NCBI GenBank assembly: GCA_021154515.1
Contig: JAJKIL010000186.1
Span: 1 to 12,389 of the forward strand
Direction of reading: 5' to 3'
Length of the DNA stretch: 12,389 nucleotides
Origin: Niastella sp.
GTDB taxonomy: Bacteria > Bacteroidota > Bacteroidia > Chitinophagales > Chitinophagaceae
Program-made: the position numbers and the translations under genes
In this document: positions 1 to 7,299 of the stretch, piece by piece
How positions within the stretch are numbered: the stretch's first letter is position 1
How the letters are laid out: every line of letters begins with the position of its first letter
Notes under the pieces: generated by a model
What the model saw: the letters and a program-made list of their open reading frames with translations, nothing else
What the model was told of the DNA's origin: nothing
Database searches by the model: none

Positions 1-2
1 TC

Positions 3-116
3 GAAGATGTAGCGGGTATTATTTATTTGGACCAGGTCGATGGCATCGACCGTAATTCGGTGGGGTATAAGATCGTAGCGGAAAATGTGTGGAAGGTATT
101 GCAGGGATTATTGTAA
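3..116 (+). CDS. SGNH/GDSL arylesterase-like hydrolase, C-terminal end only (partial)
   Basis: Only the last 37 codons and TAA are inside the window; the frame is open to the left edge. The visible segment (VAGIIYLDQVDGIDRNSVGY, then IVAENVWKVLQGLL) resembles the C-terminal block V of TesA/arylesterase-type SGNH hydrolases, usually of the form Q-x-DGIHPN-x-x-GY-x-x-A-x-x-VW-x-x-L. In that family the Asp and His of the DxxH motif complete the Ser-Asp-His triad of a periplasmic or secreted esterase/lysophospholipase. Here the His position holds Asp (GAC) and the following Pro is Arg, so the protein may be catalytically dead or diverged. The assignment comes from pattern recognition on a short piece; the family is likely, the activity is not. 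Confidence 0.6.
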   Translation, partial: EDVAGIIYLDQVDGIDRNSVGYKIVAENVWKVLQGLL

Positions 117-118
117 GG

Positions 119-149
119 TTGCAGTCATGCGTTTTGTCGTGTATCTTGC
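119..149 (+). promoter_or_regulatory. Weak candidate Bacteroidota promoter for the NADH dehydrogenase gene
   Basis: TTG at 119-121 is followed after 20 bases by TATCTTGC at 142-149, which resembles the Bacteroidota -33 TTG / -7 TAnnTTTG arrangement but mismatches the last two -7 positions. A start site just downstream would leave a leader of only a few bases before the GTG at 162. Read-through from the upstream gene is an equally good alternative. Confidence 0.25.
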
Positions 150-161
150 AAATAAAATACA

Positions 162-1496
162 GTGACAACAACCCTGGCAAAATTACCCGTATCAAAAAAT
201 CCCCGTGTAGTAATTGTGGGCGGCGGATTTGCAGGAACTGAACTGGCCAAAAAACTGTCGAAAGCCTCCTTGCAGGTAGTATTGATCGACAAGAACAATT
301 ATTATACTTTTCAACCTCTGTTATACCAGGTGGCAACCGCCGGGTTAAATGCGCCTTCTATTGTATATCCTTACCGAAAAATTCTTGAAAGGGGCGATGA
401 TACTTTCTTCCGGCTGGCAGAAGTAGAATCAGTAGACCCTGTTAATCGCATTATTGAAACCAGCATTGGCCTGGTGCAATATGACTACCTGGTTATTGCT
501 ACCGGCGCCACCACCAATTATTATGGCAATAAACAAATAGAGCAACATGCCATTGCGATGAAGAGTGTTGAAGATGCGCTGATGTTACGCAATACCATCC
601 TCTGCAATTTCGAAAAGGCCTTGCAAATAGGCGATGAAGAACAGTTGAACAGTTTGATGGACTTTGTAATTGTGGGCGGCGGCCCTACAGGGGTTGAAAT
701 TGCAGGGGCATTAAGCGAACTGCGTAGACATGTATTTCCGAAAGATTACAAGGAACTGGATTTTATAAAAATGGATATCCACCTGATACAAAGTGGCGAT
801 CATATATTAAAGGGGATGTCGCAAGAAGCTTCAACAGAAGCCTTGCAGTTTCTGAAGCAGGCTGGTGTACAGGTATGGCTGAACCGCCGCGTTAAATCAT
901 TCGATGGGTATACGGTGCTGTTAGATAATGGTGAAAAGTTGGTCACCCGTACGCTCATTTGGGCGGCTGGTGTAACCGGAGCGCCCATTAAAGGGTTGAA
1001 TGCAGCATGCATTACCAGCGGCAACCGCCTGAAGGTGGATGAATATAACAGGGTAACAGGCTATGATAACATTTTTGCCCTTGGCGATATTGCCGAAATG
1101 GCAACTGCCGAATTACCTGATGGCTACCCCATGCTGGCCCAGCCTGCTATTCAACAGGGCCGTTTACTGGGAGATAATTTACCAAAACTGGTAGCAGGCA
1201 AACCCTTAAAACGGTTTGTATATACCGATAAGGGCTCTTTGGCTACTATAGGCCGTAACAAGGCGGTGGCCGATGTAAAGATCTTTAATAAAGAAATTCG
1301 CACCCAGGGAACCTTCGCCTGGTTCATCTGGCTGTTTGTGCATTTGTTTTCTATTATAGGTTTTAAGAACCGCCTGTTGGTATTTATTAACTGGATCTGG
1401 AATTACCTCAGCTATGATGCCGTGATGCGGGTGATCATTGGCAACAAAAAAGAAAATGAACCGGTTGAAAAGGCAACAGATAAAGTGTTGGTGTAA
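162..1496 (+). CDS. ndh: Type II NADH dehydrogenase (NDH-2), NADH:quinone oxidoreductase
   Basis: This is a complete 444-residue, single-subunit, FAD-containing enzyme that passes electrons from NADH to the membrane quinone pool without pumping protons. The N-terminal Rossmann motif (VVIVGGGFAG, about 16-25) binds FAD. A second one (FVIVGGGPTGVEIAGAL, about 168-184, acidic E179) binds NADH. ATGA near 113-116 and ALGD (about 306-309) are further dinucleotide-contact motifs, and AQPAIQQG (326-333) is the conserved quinone-site motif. A hydrophobic, Trp-rich C-terminal stretch (about 386-415) is the usual membrane anchor. Length is typical. The start is GTG: an in-frame TAA at 153-155 leaves no room for an earlier one. 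The gene ends one base from the oppositely oriented Tat-leader gene, with no terminator between them. Confidence 0.95.
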   Translation: MTTTLAKLPVSKNPRVVIVGGGFAGTELAKKLSKASLQVVLIDKNNYYTFQPLLYQVATAGLNAPSIVYPYRKILERGDDTFFRLAEVESVDPVNRIIETSIGLVQYDYLVIATGATTNYYGNKQIEQHAIAMKSVEDALMLRNTILCNFEKALQIGDEEQLNSLMDFVIVGGGPTGVEIAGALSELRRHVFPKDYKELDFIKMDIHLIQSGDHILKGMSQEASTEALQFLKQAGVQVWLNRRVKSFDGYTVLLDNGEKLVTRTLIWAAGVTGAPIKGLNAACITSGNRLKVDEYNRVTGYDNIFALGDIAEMATAELPDGYPMLAQPAIQQGRLLGDNLPKLVAGKPLKRFVYTDKGSLATIGRNKAVADVKIFNKEIRTQGTFAWFIWLFVHLFSIIGFKNRLLVFINWIWNYLSYDAVMRVIIGNKKENEPVEKATDKVLV

Positions 1497-1497
1497 C

Positions 1498-1986
1498 TCA
1501 CGAACCCGTCATACACAACACAGCATGCCTGTTTCTTTGGATAAAGGGAATTACTTTATCCGGTTGAAATTGACTGGTTTTCAGAAACCAATATTCGGGC
1601 CGCACTACACTGTTATCATTGACCGAAGTATACTCCAGGTGAAAAGCCTTTGTTCCCATATTTAACTTTACACAGTGGGCGTGTAACTGGTAAGGGGCAT
1701 GAACCACCATCTTTTGCACCAGGAACGTTTTGTTATCGTGGGTGGTAACAACAAATCCCTTCTTTGAATACACCAGGTCGCTGATGGCCGAAGCTGATAC
1801 CTGGTGTACGTTTATGGCAGTTGCCTGATTAAATATGGTGTTAACCACATGAGCAGGGTTTGCTTCATCGTGAATGATGAGCATGGCTGCTTCAATGGTT
1901 TTGTTTGACGCCATTGCCAGTGGCCCCGATAAAAAAAGCCCCGGTAATAATAATCCTGTATTATATATAAAATCGCGACGGCGCAT
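1498..1986 (-). CDS. Small Tat-leader exported protein of unknown function (cassette 1, last gene)
   Basis: 162 residues. The N-terminus MRRRDFIYNTGLL fits a twin-arginine leader (RRxFh with Tyr at the usual Lys site), followed by a hydrophobic segment to about residue 22 and a likely cleavage after LAMA, so export of a folded protein through Tat is predicted. The mature part is about 135 residues, has no family I recognise and looks beta-rich. A paralogue closes cassette 2 (7298-7765): the two share the leader, a GF-x-(V/I)TT-x-DN segment, PE-x-WFL near the C-terminus and a similar end (HAVLCMTG / HALICLSG). It lies 66 bases after the T9SS gene, across a strong hairpin, so its expression may be lower than that of the upstream genes. 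Its TGA stop nearly abuts the ndh stop. Confidence 0.8.
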   Translation of the reverse strand: MRRRDFIYNTGLLLPGLFLSGPLAMASNKTIEAAMLIIHDEANPAHVVNTIFNQATAINVHQVSASAISDLVYSKKGFVVTTHDNKTFLVQKMVVHAPYQLHAHCVKLNMGTKAFHLEYTSVNDNSVVRPEYWFLKTSQFQPDKVIPFIQRNRHAVLCMTGS

Positions 1987-2014
1987 GTAGGTTGTTTTAT
2001 GGGTGGTAAAGTAA

Positions 2015-2047
2015 GGGCCCTGTCCTTGCTGAACGAGGGCAGGGCCC
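2015..2047 (-). terminator. Strong intercistronic hairpin: partial terminator or attenuator between T9SS and Tat genes of cassette 1
   Basis: The arms GGGCCCTGTCC (2015-2025) and GGGCAGGGCCC (2037-2047) pair; with the adjoining bases the stem reaches about 14 pairs, including two G-U, around a 5-base loop. It starts 5 bases after the T9SS stop codon on the - strand. The downstream - strand sequence is TTACTTTACC, only moderately U-rich, so full termination is doubtful. A transcript-stabilising or attenuating 3' structure is equally possible. Cassette 2 has only 8 bases at this junction and no hairpin. Confidence 0.6.
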
Positions 2048-2052
2048 GGTTA

Positions 2053-4068
2053 TTATTTTACAATCTTATAAGTATATGTTTGCCCGTTGAACTTCACCGA
2101 AAGAATATATAATCCTTGCGTCAGGTTTTCAATACCTGTAACAGGATGTATAGTGATTCCTTTAGGCGCCATAATATTTTCACTTCTTAACAGCTTACCG
2201 GTAATATCGCTGATACTAATGTTAAGCCTTGTCGCTTCGGGCATTTGCAGGCTTATAATAATGCTACTGGTAAACGGATTGGGCGACACTTCAACAACAG
2301 GTGATGTTGATCTTAATTTTATAGTAGCGATGCTGCTGTATTCCACTTCGCCGTTGGTGCTTACCATTTTGAGGCGATAGAACAGTTTGGAGGCGTTTAA
2401 CAAACCGGCGCCCGCATCAATCCAGGAGTAGTTTTGTTCAAAGCTGCTATTGTTGCCTGTAGCTGTTATCCGGCCTGCAGCGGTATAGGTTTGTCCATCG
2501 GTGCTGCGTTCTACTTCAAAATAGCTGTGGTTTATTTCGTTGCTGGTTTTCCATTGCAACGAAACATCATTGTTGTTAAGCTGGCCGGTGAAAGAGATCA
2601 GATCAAGCGGTAATGCAAAGGCAGAAGTTTGAATAATAAATCCGCTAAACCCTGTTACATCAACAGTTACTTCCCAGCGGTTGTAGGTTGCATTCCATAC
2701 AATATCATTATCAGCAGGATCAATGATCGTTGTGCCCGAAGTATAAGAACCGGGTAAACCGGTGCCGTTGTTGCTGGTGCCGGAATATTTACCTACCCGC
2801 AGGTTCGACTTGCCGGCATTGTCTGATGACCCTGTTGGCAGATCAAGAGAGCTGCGGGGCGCTGCATTGAAGGCATTAAATTCTGCCTGGGTAAAATATA
2901 AAGTTACTCTTGCTGTAGCGGTGGTAGCATTGGTAGCAGGCGTTATCTGGTAGTGCCTGGCTACAAAAGGTTGACTGGCAAAAGTTGGTACCGAACTTTC
3001 TACCCAAACCCGGGCGGTTACATTACCGGCCACAGGGCTGGCGCCTGCAGGAACTACTTTTGTAACAAGTGTACAGCCTGTATTGAAGAAATTGTTGTTA
3101 GTACCTATTGCCTGTGTAATGGTGGTTGTAGTGGTTGGTAAGGTAGTTGGATCGGTAAGGGTATAAGTATTATGGTTTGATGTGGCGCCAATGGCAAAGG
3201 CAGTATTGCTATAGGTCCAGTTGCTCCTGTTATTTAAGGTTGTAGCCAGATCTGATGTGCTGCAGGCAGTAGCAGAACTGGTAAGTTTTGCATTATCAGG
3301 TTCGTCTGTAGTAGTGGGTGGTGCAGTAACCGGCAACGATGTGGCCTGCGTCAATAACATGGCCGTTGTTCCGTTAGTTAGCCCTGGAGGCAGGCTGCTT
3401 CTATTACCGCCGGTAACAGTAGTGCCATCCCAGGCGGCAAAAGTAGTAGCTTCAATAACAGGAGTGGCCGTTGGATCGGCCTGATCAACGTTGGTAGAAA
3501 CAGCCGCAATAAACCGGCGGGTAGCATCATTATAGGCGCCAGCCGGGCCCGCGGCAGGACCTGTTTGGTAGATCAGCACCTGGTCGCCAGCCGTGGATAA
3601 TTCCATATAGGTAGCGGTAGGGGTTGTGGTTTCATTGGTCACCGTTCCAAGAGAAGTGGTGCCGCTTTCGGTAGTATACGCGCCCCAGGTGGTAGCGTTG
3701 GTCACATCATTATACGAACTGATAAAATATACTTCGGTACCGGTAGCCACGCCACCTGCCGGTACGGTCCATTTTATAACACCTTCGCTCCCGCTGGTAA
3801 AATCATTGGCGCTCGCATTCCATCCTTTATCAGTGAAATAAATAACGGTGCCGGCTGGTATACCGCCGCTTTTAAGTATTGAAATAGAAAACCGGTCCCA
3901 GAAATTGGTAGTTCCACCAAATAGTACGTTACTTAGGTCCGCATCACTTTGAAAGCTTACCAAAGCCAGATCTCCGGCCGCCAGGTTATTGTTCTGGGCC
4001 TGGCTGTTCATGGCCGAAAATAAAAGGATAAAGCAGCAGGAGATAAGGATCCTGTATAGGTTATTCAT
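2053..4068 (-). CDS. T9SS-secreted surface protein, 671 aa (cassette 1)
   Basis: A Sec signal peptide (residues 1-24, cleavage after NSQA) is followed by a globular beta-rich region from about 29 to 300, with conserved-looking stretches such as AGTVIYFTDKGWNAS and GDQVLIYQTGP. A Thr-rich linker (about 302-319) leads to a second beta domain at about 335-485 (FVARHYQI, LYFTQAEFNAFN, SNLRVGKYSG, FSGFIIQTS). Next comes a fibronectin-III-like module at about 486-585 (LISFTGQL, LQWKTSNEINHSYFEVERS, YRLK). The end (about 592-671, SPNPF..., DITGKLL, QGLYILSV, final YKIVK) is a type A T9SS C-terminal sorting domain, which directs outer-membrane passage and usually surface anchoring or release. The only enzymatic clue is negative: no catalytic motif is seen. 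It is paralogous along nearly its full length to the 728-aa protein of cassette 2, but lacks that protein's Ig-like domain. Confidence 0.9.
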   Translation of the reverse strand: MNNLYRILISCCFILLFSAMNSQAQNNNLAAGDLALVSFQSDADLSNVLFGGTTNFWDRFSISILKSGGIPAGTVIYFTDKGWNASANDFTSGSEGVIKWTVPAGGVATGTEVYFISSYNDVTNATTWGAYTTESGTTSLGTVTNETTTPTATYMELSTAGDQVLIYQTGPAAGPAGAYNDATRRFIAAVSTNVDQADPTATPVIEATTFAAWDGTTVTGGNRSSLPPGLTNGTTAMLLTQATSLPVTAPPTTTDEPDNAKLTSSATACSTSDLATTLNNRSNWTYSNTAFAIGATSNHNTYTLTDPTTLPTTTTTITQAIGTNNNFFNTGCTLVTKVVPAGASPVAGNVTARVWVESSVPTFASQPFVARHYQITPATNATTATARVTLYFTQAEFNAFNAAPRSSLDLPTGSSDNAGKSNLRVGKYSGTSNNGTGLPGSYTSGTTIIDPADNDIVWNATYNRWEVTVDVTGFSGFIIQTSAFALPLDLISFTGQLNNNDVSLQWKTSNEINHSYFEVERSTDGQTYTAAGRITATGNNSSFEQNYSWIDAGAGLLNASKLFYRLKMVSTNGEVEYSSIATIKLRSTSPVVEVSPNPFTSSIIISLQMPEATRLNISISDITGKLLRSENIMAPKGITIHPVTGIENLTQGLYILSVKFNGQTYTYKIVK

Positions 4069-4119
4069 TATTTAGAAATTTTGTACATGATTAATGGATT
4101 CAATTAGTATTTTGATTGT

Positions 4120-5268
4120 CTAGATGCACAAATAGGTATTATTCCAGGTTGTAAAAGTGGTGTCCGGGATCTGGGATATCATGTCATTCCATGCCGGCGT
4201 ACAATCCTCTACTACTTTCTGTACCTGCACTTCCAGCCTGCCCGTAGCCGTAACCTGGTATGCAGGCCCCGTAACGGCATAGCCGTCGGTTATGCGTAAT
4301 TGTCCGCGAGGGCTTTGCACCTGTTCTTTTTTTATGTATTCTATTGCCCCGGTTACAGTATCGCCTTCAGCCTGTTGTTGTAAAAAGGCATTTATCAGCA
4401 AGGCGGTTTCCCAGCCCTGCAGCGAAAACAAATTGGCGGCTTTGTTATGTTCTTTTTGAAAAAAGGTGGTGAGGCGGCTATTGTGTTCATTGTCCAGTGA
4501 TGGCAACCAGCCGGTGTACCCTTTTATTTCCCGTACGTATGGATTAGTTTCTTTGAAATCACCCGGTGTATTGTCGAACAGCATGGGCGAGCCGTATAAC
4601 TGCAGATCAAATTGTTGTTGAAGGGGCGCTATTTGTTCATAAAAGCAGCGGGCCATATCGCCGCTATACAGGCATAGCAGGGCATTCGCTGCCGGGTTGT
4701 TTTGAATAAAAGCAGCCAACGGGTTGAGATTGAATTCCTGCTTTTTGTAATGACTAACGAAGTTGTATTGTATTTCACCGCCTGCCGTTGTATAAGCATT
4801 TGTCATGGCATGACAATGCTGGTAGCCGCCATCGTAGTACGAAGTAGCGGTGATGGCTTTTTTAGCAGCAGGCACACTACCACATAACCGGCCGGTCATA
4901 AACGAATACAGGTTGTGGTTGAGCGAATGGAACAGCGTATTATCATACGTGGTTCCGGTAGGTGGATAGTGAGCGCCTGCATTGGTTATAACCAGTAATT
5001 TGCCGGCAGCAGCTACCAGGGGCGACAATCTTTGCGCCAGCCTGTGGTCTACATAAGCCAATACAACATCCACATCGTGGGTAAATAACAGCTTTTCGGT
5101 TTGCGCAACCACCTCAGCTTCATTAATGCCGTACCCAACCGGCATATTATGCAATGCAATATCACCGGCTCCATTCAATTTTAAACAGCACCGGACACCC
5201 TGCAGAAAGTCAATGGCAATAGTAGGGTACAGCGTTGAACCAGGTAATAGGATTCCGATAGCGGGCAT
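4120..5268 (-). CDS. Type 1 periplasmic-binding-fold protein lacking a signal peptide (cassette 1 only)
   Basis: 382 residues resembling the Leu/Ile/Val- and amide-binding branch of type 1 periplasmic binding proteins (Peripla_BP_6-like). An initial strand (AIGILLPGS) and FLQGV helix open lobe I, with DVDVVLAYVDHRLAQ and LLVITNAG continuing it. Lobe II follows from about 122 to 250 (KKAITATSYYDGG, ANALLCLYSGDMARCFYEQ), then the return segment (FSLQGWETALLINAFL, 281-296). It starts directly on lobe I: no signal peptide, lipobox or transmembrane segment, and no alternative start exists upstream before the collar C stop. It is unusually Cys-rich for an exported protein, so a cytosolic location is likely. 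No ABC permease or ATPase lies nearby. It sits between collar C and the T9SS gene and is in the same reading frame as collar C. A sensor or ligand-binding partner of the cassette is an inference; the ligand is unknown. Confidence 0.75.
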   Translation of the reverse strand: MPAIGILLPGSTLYPTIAIDFLQGVRCCLKLNGAGDIALHNMPVGYGINEAEVVAQTEKLLFTHDVDVVLAYVDHRLAQRLSPLVAAAGKLLVITNAGAHYPPTGTTYDNTLFHSLNHNLYSFMTGRLCGSVPAAKKAITATSYYDGGYQHCHAMTNAYTTAGGEIQYNFVSHYKKQEFNLNPLAAFIQNNPAANALLCLYSGDMARCFYEQIAPLQQQFDLQLYGSPMLFDNTPGDFKETNPYVREIKGYTGWLPSLDNEHNSRLTTFFQKEHNKAANLFSLQGWETALLINAFLQQQAEGDTVTGAIEYIKKEQVQSPRGQLRITDGYAVTGPAYQVTATGRLEVQVQKVVEDCTPAWNDMISQIPDTTFTTWNNTYLCI

Positions 5269-5325
5269 GTGTATAGTTTGGTTGGCGTTTAGTATGTAAG
5301 CAGTATCTGTAATGAACGCTTTATA

Positions 5326-5877
5326 TTACTGACGGGGAGGAAAAATTCCCTGGAGGGCAATAATATAAGTAAGCGCCAAACATGGTTGAATAAGGTTAAC
5401 AGGAAGATTATTTCCTGTAGAGGCCACACTCAGATTGTATTGCATATTACCCAATAACGAGTTATTGGTGGTGCTGGAATACATTTCTGTACCTGCCAGC
5501 CTGGCTGGGTAGGCGTTAGATGGCGTATCGGTATTGCCTGCGGCAGCAGTGCCATTCATGGTAACGGTGCCGGTAACGGGATGCGTATGTTGCGGCAGGT
5601 TATTGGCCTGCAGGGTAACAGTCTGACTGCCACCTATTTCTCCTATCACATAATCCGATAATCCCGGGCCTGCACCGGTACCCACGGGGATCCGGCTGCG
5701 AAAATCGGGTAAGGCAAAATTTGTTGTTCCATTGCCACCGTAATTGGTTCCAAGCAGCGAAAACAACGCGGTATTACTACTGATAGGCAGCAGTTGTCCC
5801 TGGCACAGCGCCCAGCCAAAGGGCGCAAAGTTTCCGGCGAACAGCCTTATTTCTGCCAGGAATATTTGGTCATCCAT
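5326..5877 (-). CDS. Phage tail-collar domain protein, subtype C (cassette 1)
   Basis: 183 residues of the Tail_collar / COG4675 'microcystin-dependent protein' type. The N-terminal part shows the family signature: EIRLFAGNFAPFGWALCQGQ, then SLLGTNYGGNG and FALPDFRSRIPVGTGAGPG (about 9-72). LPQHTH (94-99) holds the HxH motif, which in T4 short and long tail-fibre tips binds a metal along the trimer axis. A variable, Thr/Asn-rich half follows, with the subtype C mark GNTD-x-P-x-N-x-YPA-x-LAG, and the conserved C-terminus LIQPCLALTYIIALQGIFP. No signal peptide or T9SS sorting domain is present. It starts 9 bases after the collar B stop, so the two are co-transcribed. Closest relative in the window is the 9984-10538 product. 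Confidence 0.88.
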   Translation of the reverse strand: MDDQIFLAEIRLFAGNFAPFGWALCQGQLLPISSNTALFSLLGTNYGGNGTTNFALPDFRSRIPVGTGAGPGLSDYVIGEIGGSQTVTLQANNLPQHTHPVTGTVTMNGTAAAGNTDTPSNAYPARLAGTEMYSSTTNNSLLGNMQYNLSVASTGNNLPVNLIQPCLALTYIIALQGIFPPRQ

Positions 5878-5886
5878 GGTAAAAAG

Positions 5887-6429
5887 TTAATTTGGTTGTG
5901 GATAAATACCCTCTGTGCAAATAATATAACTTACAGCGAGGTAAGGTTGAATGTTGCTGATGGGTAGTGCGCCGGCAGTGCCTGCCGCGCTTGTGGTAAG
6001 ATTGAGTTGCGCCGGCGCCATAACACTGTTATCCGTAGTGGTGGAATAAATACGGTCACCATTTACAGCAGGAAAGTTACCCGCCGTTGTTATCTTGTGA
6101 CCATCTTCGCTTGACGTGAGCATCCCTGCACTACCTGTAATGGCATGCGTATGCGGAATATTGTTAGTGGTAAGTGTATTTAGTTCCGTACCACCTGCCT
6201 GTCCTAAAACGTAGGTAGGGCCTCCGGGCATGGTGCCTGTACCAATGGGTACACGGCTGCTCAGGTCGGGTACATTAAAGGTATTCACACCGTCGCCCCC
6301 ATAGGTGGTGCCTATGAGCGTATACAACACGTCGTATTGGGCAATCGACAGTGTTGATCCATTGCAAAAAACCCAGCCCGCGGGCGCGAAATTTCCGGCA
6401 AATACCCGGATCTCTCCTATATATGGCAT
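5887..6429 (-). CDS. Phage tail-collar domain protein, subtype B (cassette 1)
   Basis: 180 residues starting MPYIGEIRVFAGNFAP. This start is preferred over an upstream ATG at 6486 because the family normally begins within a few residues of the GEIR motif and the longer version would overlap the end of collar A. Family features: GWVFCNGSTL, LIGTTYGGDG, FNVPDLSSRVPIGTG, IPHTH (HxH at about 93-95) and the C-terminus NIQPYLAVSYIICTEGIYP. The subtype B insert is SSEDGHK-x-T-x-AGNFPAVNGDRIYS, closely matched by the 10557-11087 product. No export signal is seen. It begins 23 bases after collar A ends. Trimeric fibre-tip-like assembly is inferred from the family. Confidence 0.87.
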   Translation of the reverse strand: MPYIGEIRVFAGNFAPAGWVFCNGSTLSIAQYDVLYTLIGTTYGGDGVNTFNVPDLSSRVPIGTGTMPGGPTYVLGQAGGTELNTLTTNNIPHTHAITGSAGMLTSSEDGHKITTAGNFPAVNGDRIYSTTTDNSVMAPAQLNLTTSAAGTAGALPISNIQPYLAVSYIICTEGIYPQPN

Positions 6430-6452
6430 ATTGAATAAATTATCAGGTGACA

Positions 6453-6995
6453 TTAACTTCTGGAAGGAAAAATTCCCTGCAGGCAAATGATATAATTGAG
6501 CGCCAGGTAAGGCATCATATTATTTATTGGCAGGCCTGAACCCGGATTACCGGCAGCGAGATTTACGTTAGCCGGTTTCATGGTTGTGCCATCGTTTTGT
6601 GCATCGAATTTGGTGGAGGTATCGTTGGCAAAATAATTTCCACCCGGGGTCTCACTATCGGCCGGAGCTAAAGCGGTACGCATACTTAAGGTGCCGGTAA
6701 CAGTGTGGGTATGCGGTGGAAGGTTAGTGCCTGTGAGGGTATTGGTGGTGGTGCCTGTTACCTGGCCCAGTTCATAGTTTGATAGTCCCGCACCCTGGCC
6801 AATGCCTACAGGCGCCTTGCCCCGGAGATCTGGTAAGGCAAAAGTTACTCTGCCATCACCGCCATAGGTAGTACCCAAAAGGGAAAATAAAGCCTGATTT
6901 TGACTGATGGCGAGCAGTTGGCCAGCGCAGTAAGCCCAGTGTTTGGGTGCGAAGTTGGGAGCGAATAGGCAAACCTGGCCTAAGTATCCGTCCAT
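6453..6995 (-). CDS. Phage tail-collar domain protein, subtype A (cassette 1, first gene)
   Basis: 180 residues beginning MDGYLGQVCLFAPNFAP, the usual family start. Signature elements: WAYCAGQLLAI, SLLGTTYGGDG, FALPDLRGKAPVGIGQGAG, LPPHTHTVTG (HxH 95-97) and the end MMPYLALNYIICLQGIFP. The subtype A mark, GGNYFANDTSTKFDAQNDGTTM, is mirrored in 11110-11643 (GNYFA...KFDAQ-x-DG-x-TM). No signal peptide. It is the first gene of cassette 1, about 55 bases downstream of the promoter at 7059-7087. The family is widespread in bacteria outside prophages and its host function is poorly defined. Confidence 0.88.
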   Translation of the reverse strand: MDGYLGQVCLFAPNFAPKHWAYCAGQLLAISQNQALFSLLGTTYGGDGRVTFALPDLRGKAPVGIGQGAGLSNYELGQVTGTTTNTLTGTNLPPHTHTVTGTLSMRTALAPADSETPGGNYFANDTSTKFDAQNDGTTMKPANVNLAAGNPGSGLPINNMMPYLALNYIICLQGIFPSRS

Positions 6996-7058
6996 AGTTA
7001 AGCAGTTGACTTTGGTTATTGATTAGTTTCGGTCAGCGATTCAGGAGAGTGAACAGGG

Positions 7059-7087
7059 CAAATGTATGTGTTAAATTAATGTGACAA
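7059..7087 (-). promoter_or_regulatory. Bacteroidota-type promoter of cassette 1
   Basis: On the - strand, TTG (7087-7085) is followed after 18 bases by TACATTTG (7066-7059), a full match to the -7 consensus TAnnTTTG. Transcription would start near 7050-7055, giving a leader of about 55-60 bases before collar A at 6995. The spacing is slightly short against the commonly quoted 19-21 bases. Confidence 0.65.
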
Positions 7088-7118
7088 AATAACACAAAGT
7101 GGTATGTTAGTGTTATTT
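7087..7118. promoter_or_regulatory. 9-bp inverted repeat, candidate operator of cassette 1
   Basis: AAATAACAC (7087-7095) and GTGTTATTT (7110-7118) are perfect inverted repeats 14 bases apart, centred about 50 bases upstream of the predicted start and touching the -33 element. Position and symmetry suit a dimeric activator or repressor; no regulator gene is in the window. The symmetry could also be chance in AT-rich DNA. Confidence 0.45.
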
Positions 7119-7260
7119 CTCTGTTACTAGCCTGCCCGAAATTATTAATCAAATGATTATCATCGTGAACAGTGTATGTGAGCTACTGGACTTTGTGGGT
7201 AAACAGAGGAATTTTGTATGTGAAGCTGTTTTATCTTCGCGGTCAGCCCATAATATCATA

Positions 7261-7299
7261 AAAAAAGCAGGCCGGTTAGTACAACCGGCCTGCTTTTTT
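7261..7299 (-). terminator. Bidirectional Rho-independent terminator ending cassette 2
   Basis: GCAGGCCGGTT (7267-7277) and AACCGGCCTGC (7283-7293) form a perfect 11-bp GC-rich stem with the 5-base loop AGTAC, flanked by six A on one side and six T on the other, so it terminates in both directions. The TAA stop of the Tat-leader gene of cassette 2 (7298-7300) overlaps the outer tract, so the hairpin begins immediately after the stop. Confidence 0.95.

Larger units (their letters stand above)
6996..7260. other. Intergenic region between cassette 1 and the cassette 2 terminator
   Basis: No convincing gene is present. It holds the cassette 1 promoter (7059-7087), an upstream 9-bp inverted repeat (7087-7118) and AT-rich sequence up to the terminator. 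I see no motif with a clear role between 7120 and 7260. Confidence 0.6.

Noticed and set aside
1539..1561. Perfect 8-bp inverted repeat GGATAAAG/CTTTATCC as a terminator for ndh
   Set aside because: It is AT-rich, lies within the coding part of the Tat-leader gene and has no T-run on either side.
2762..3141. Pair of short + strand frames, with a similar pair at 8459-8871
   Set aside because: They recur at equivalent places only because they are antisense to the conserved domain of the two paralogous T9SS genes.
6430..6486. Upstream start for collar B (ATG at 6486)
   Set aside because: It would overlap the end of collar A and adds 19 residues not found in the family; ATG at 6429 gives the normal N-terminus.
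7147..7158. Small palindrome AATCA-AA-TGATT
   Set aside because: It is five base pairs in AT-rich DNA, far from any promoter core; chance is a sufficient explanation.
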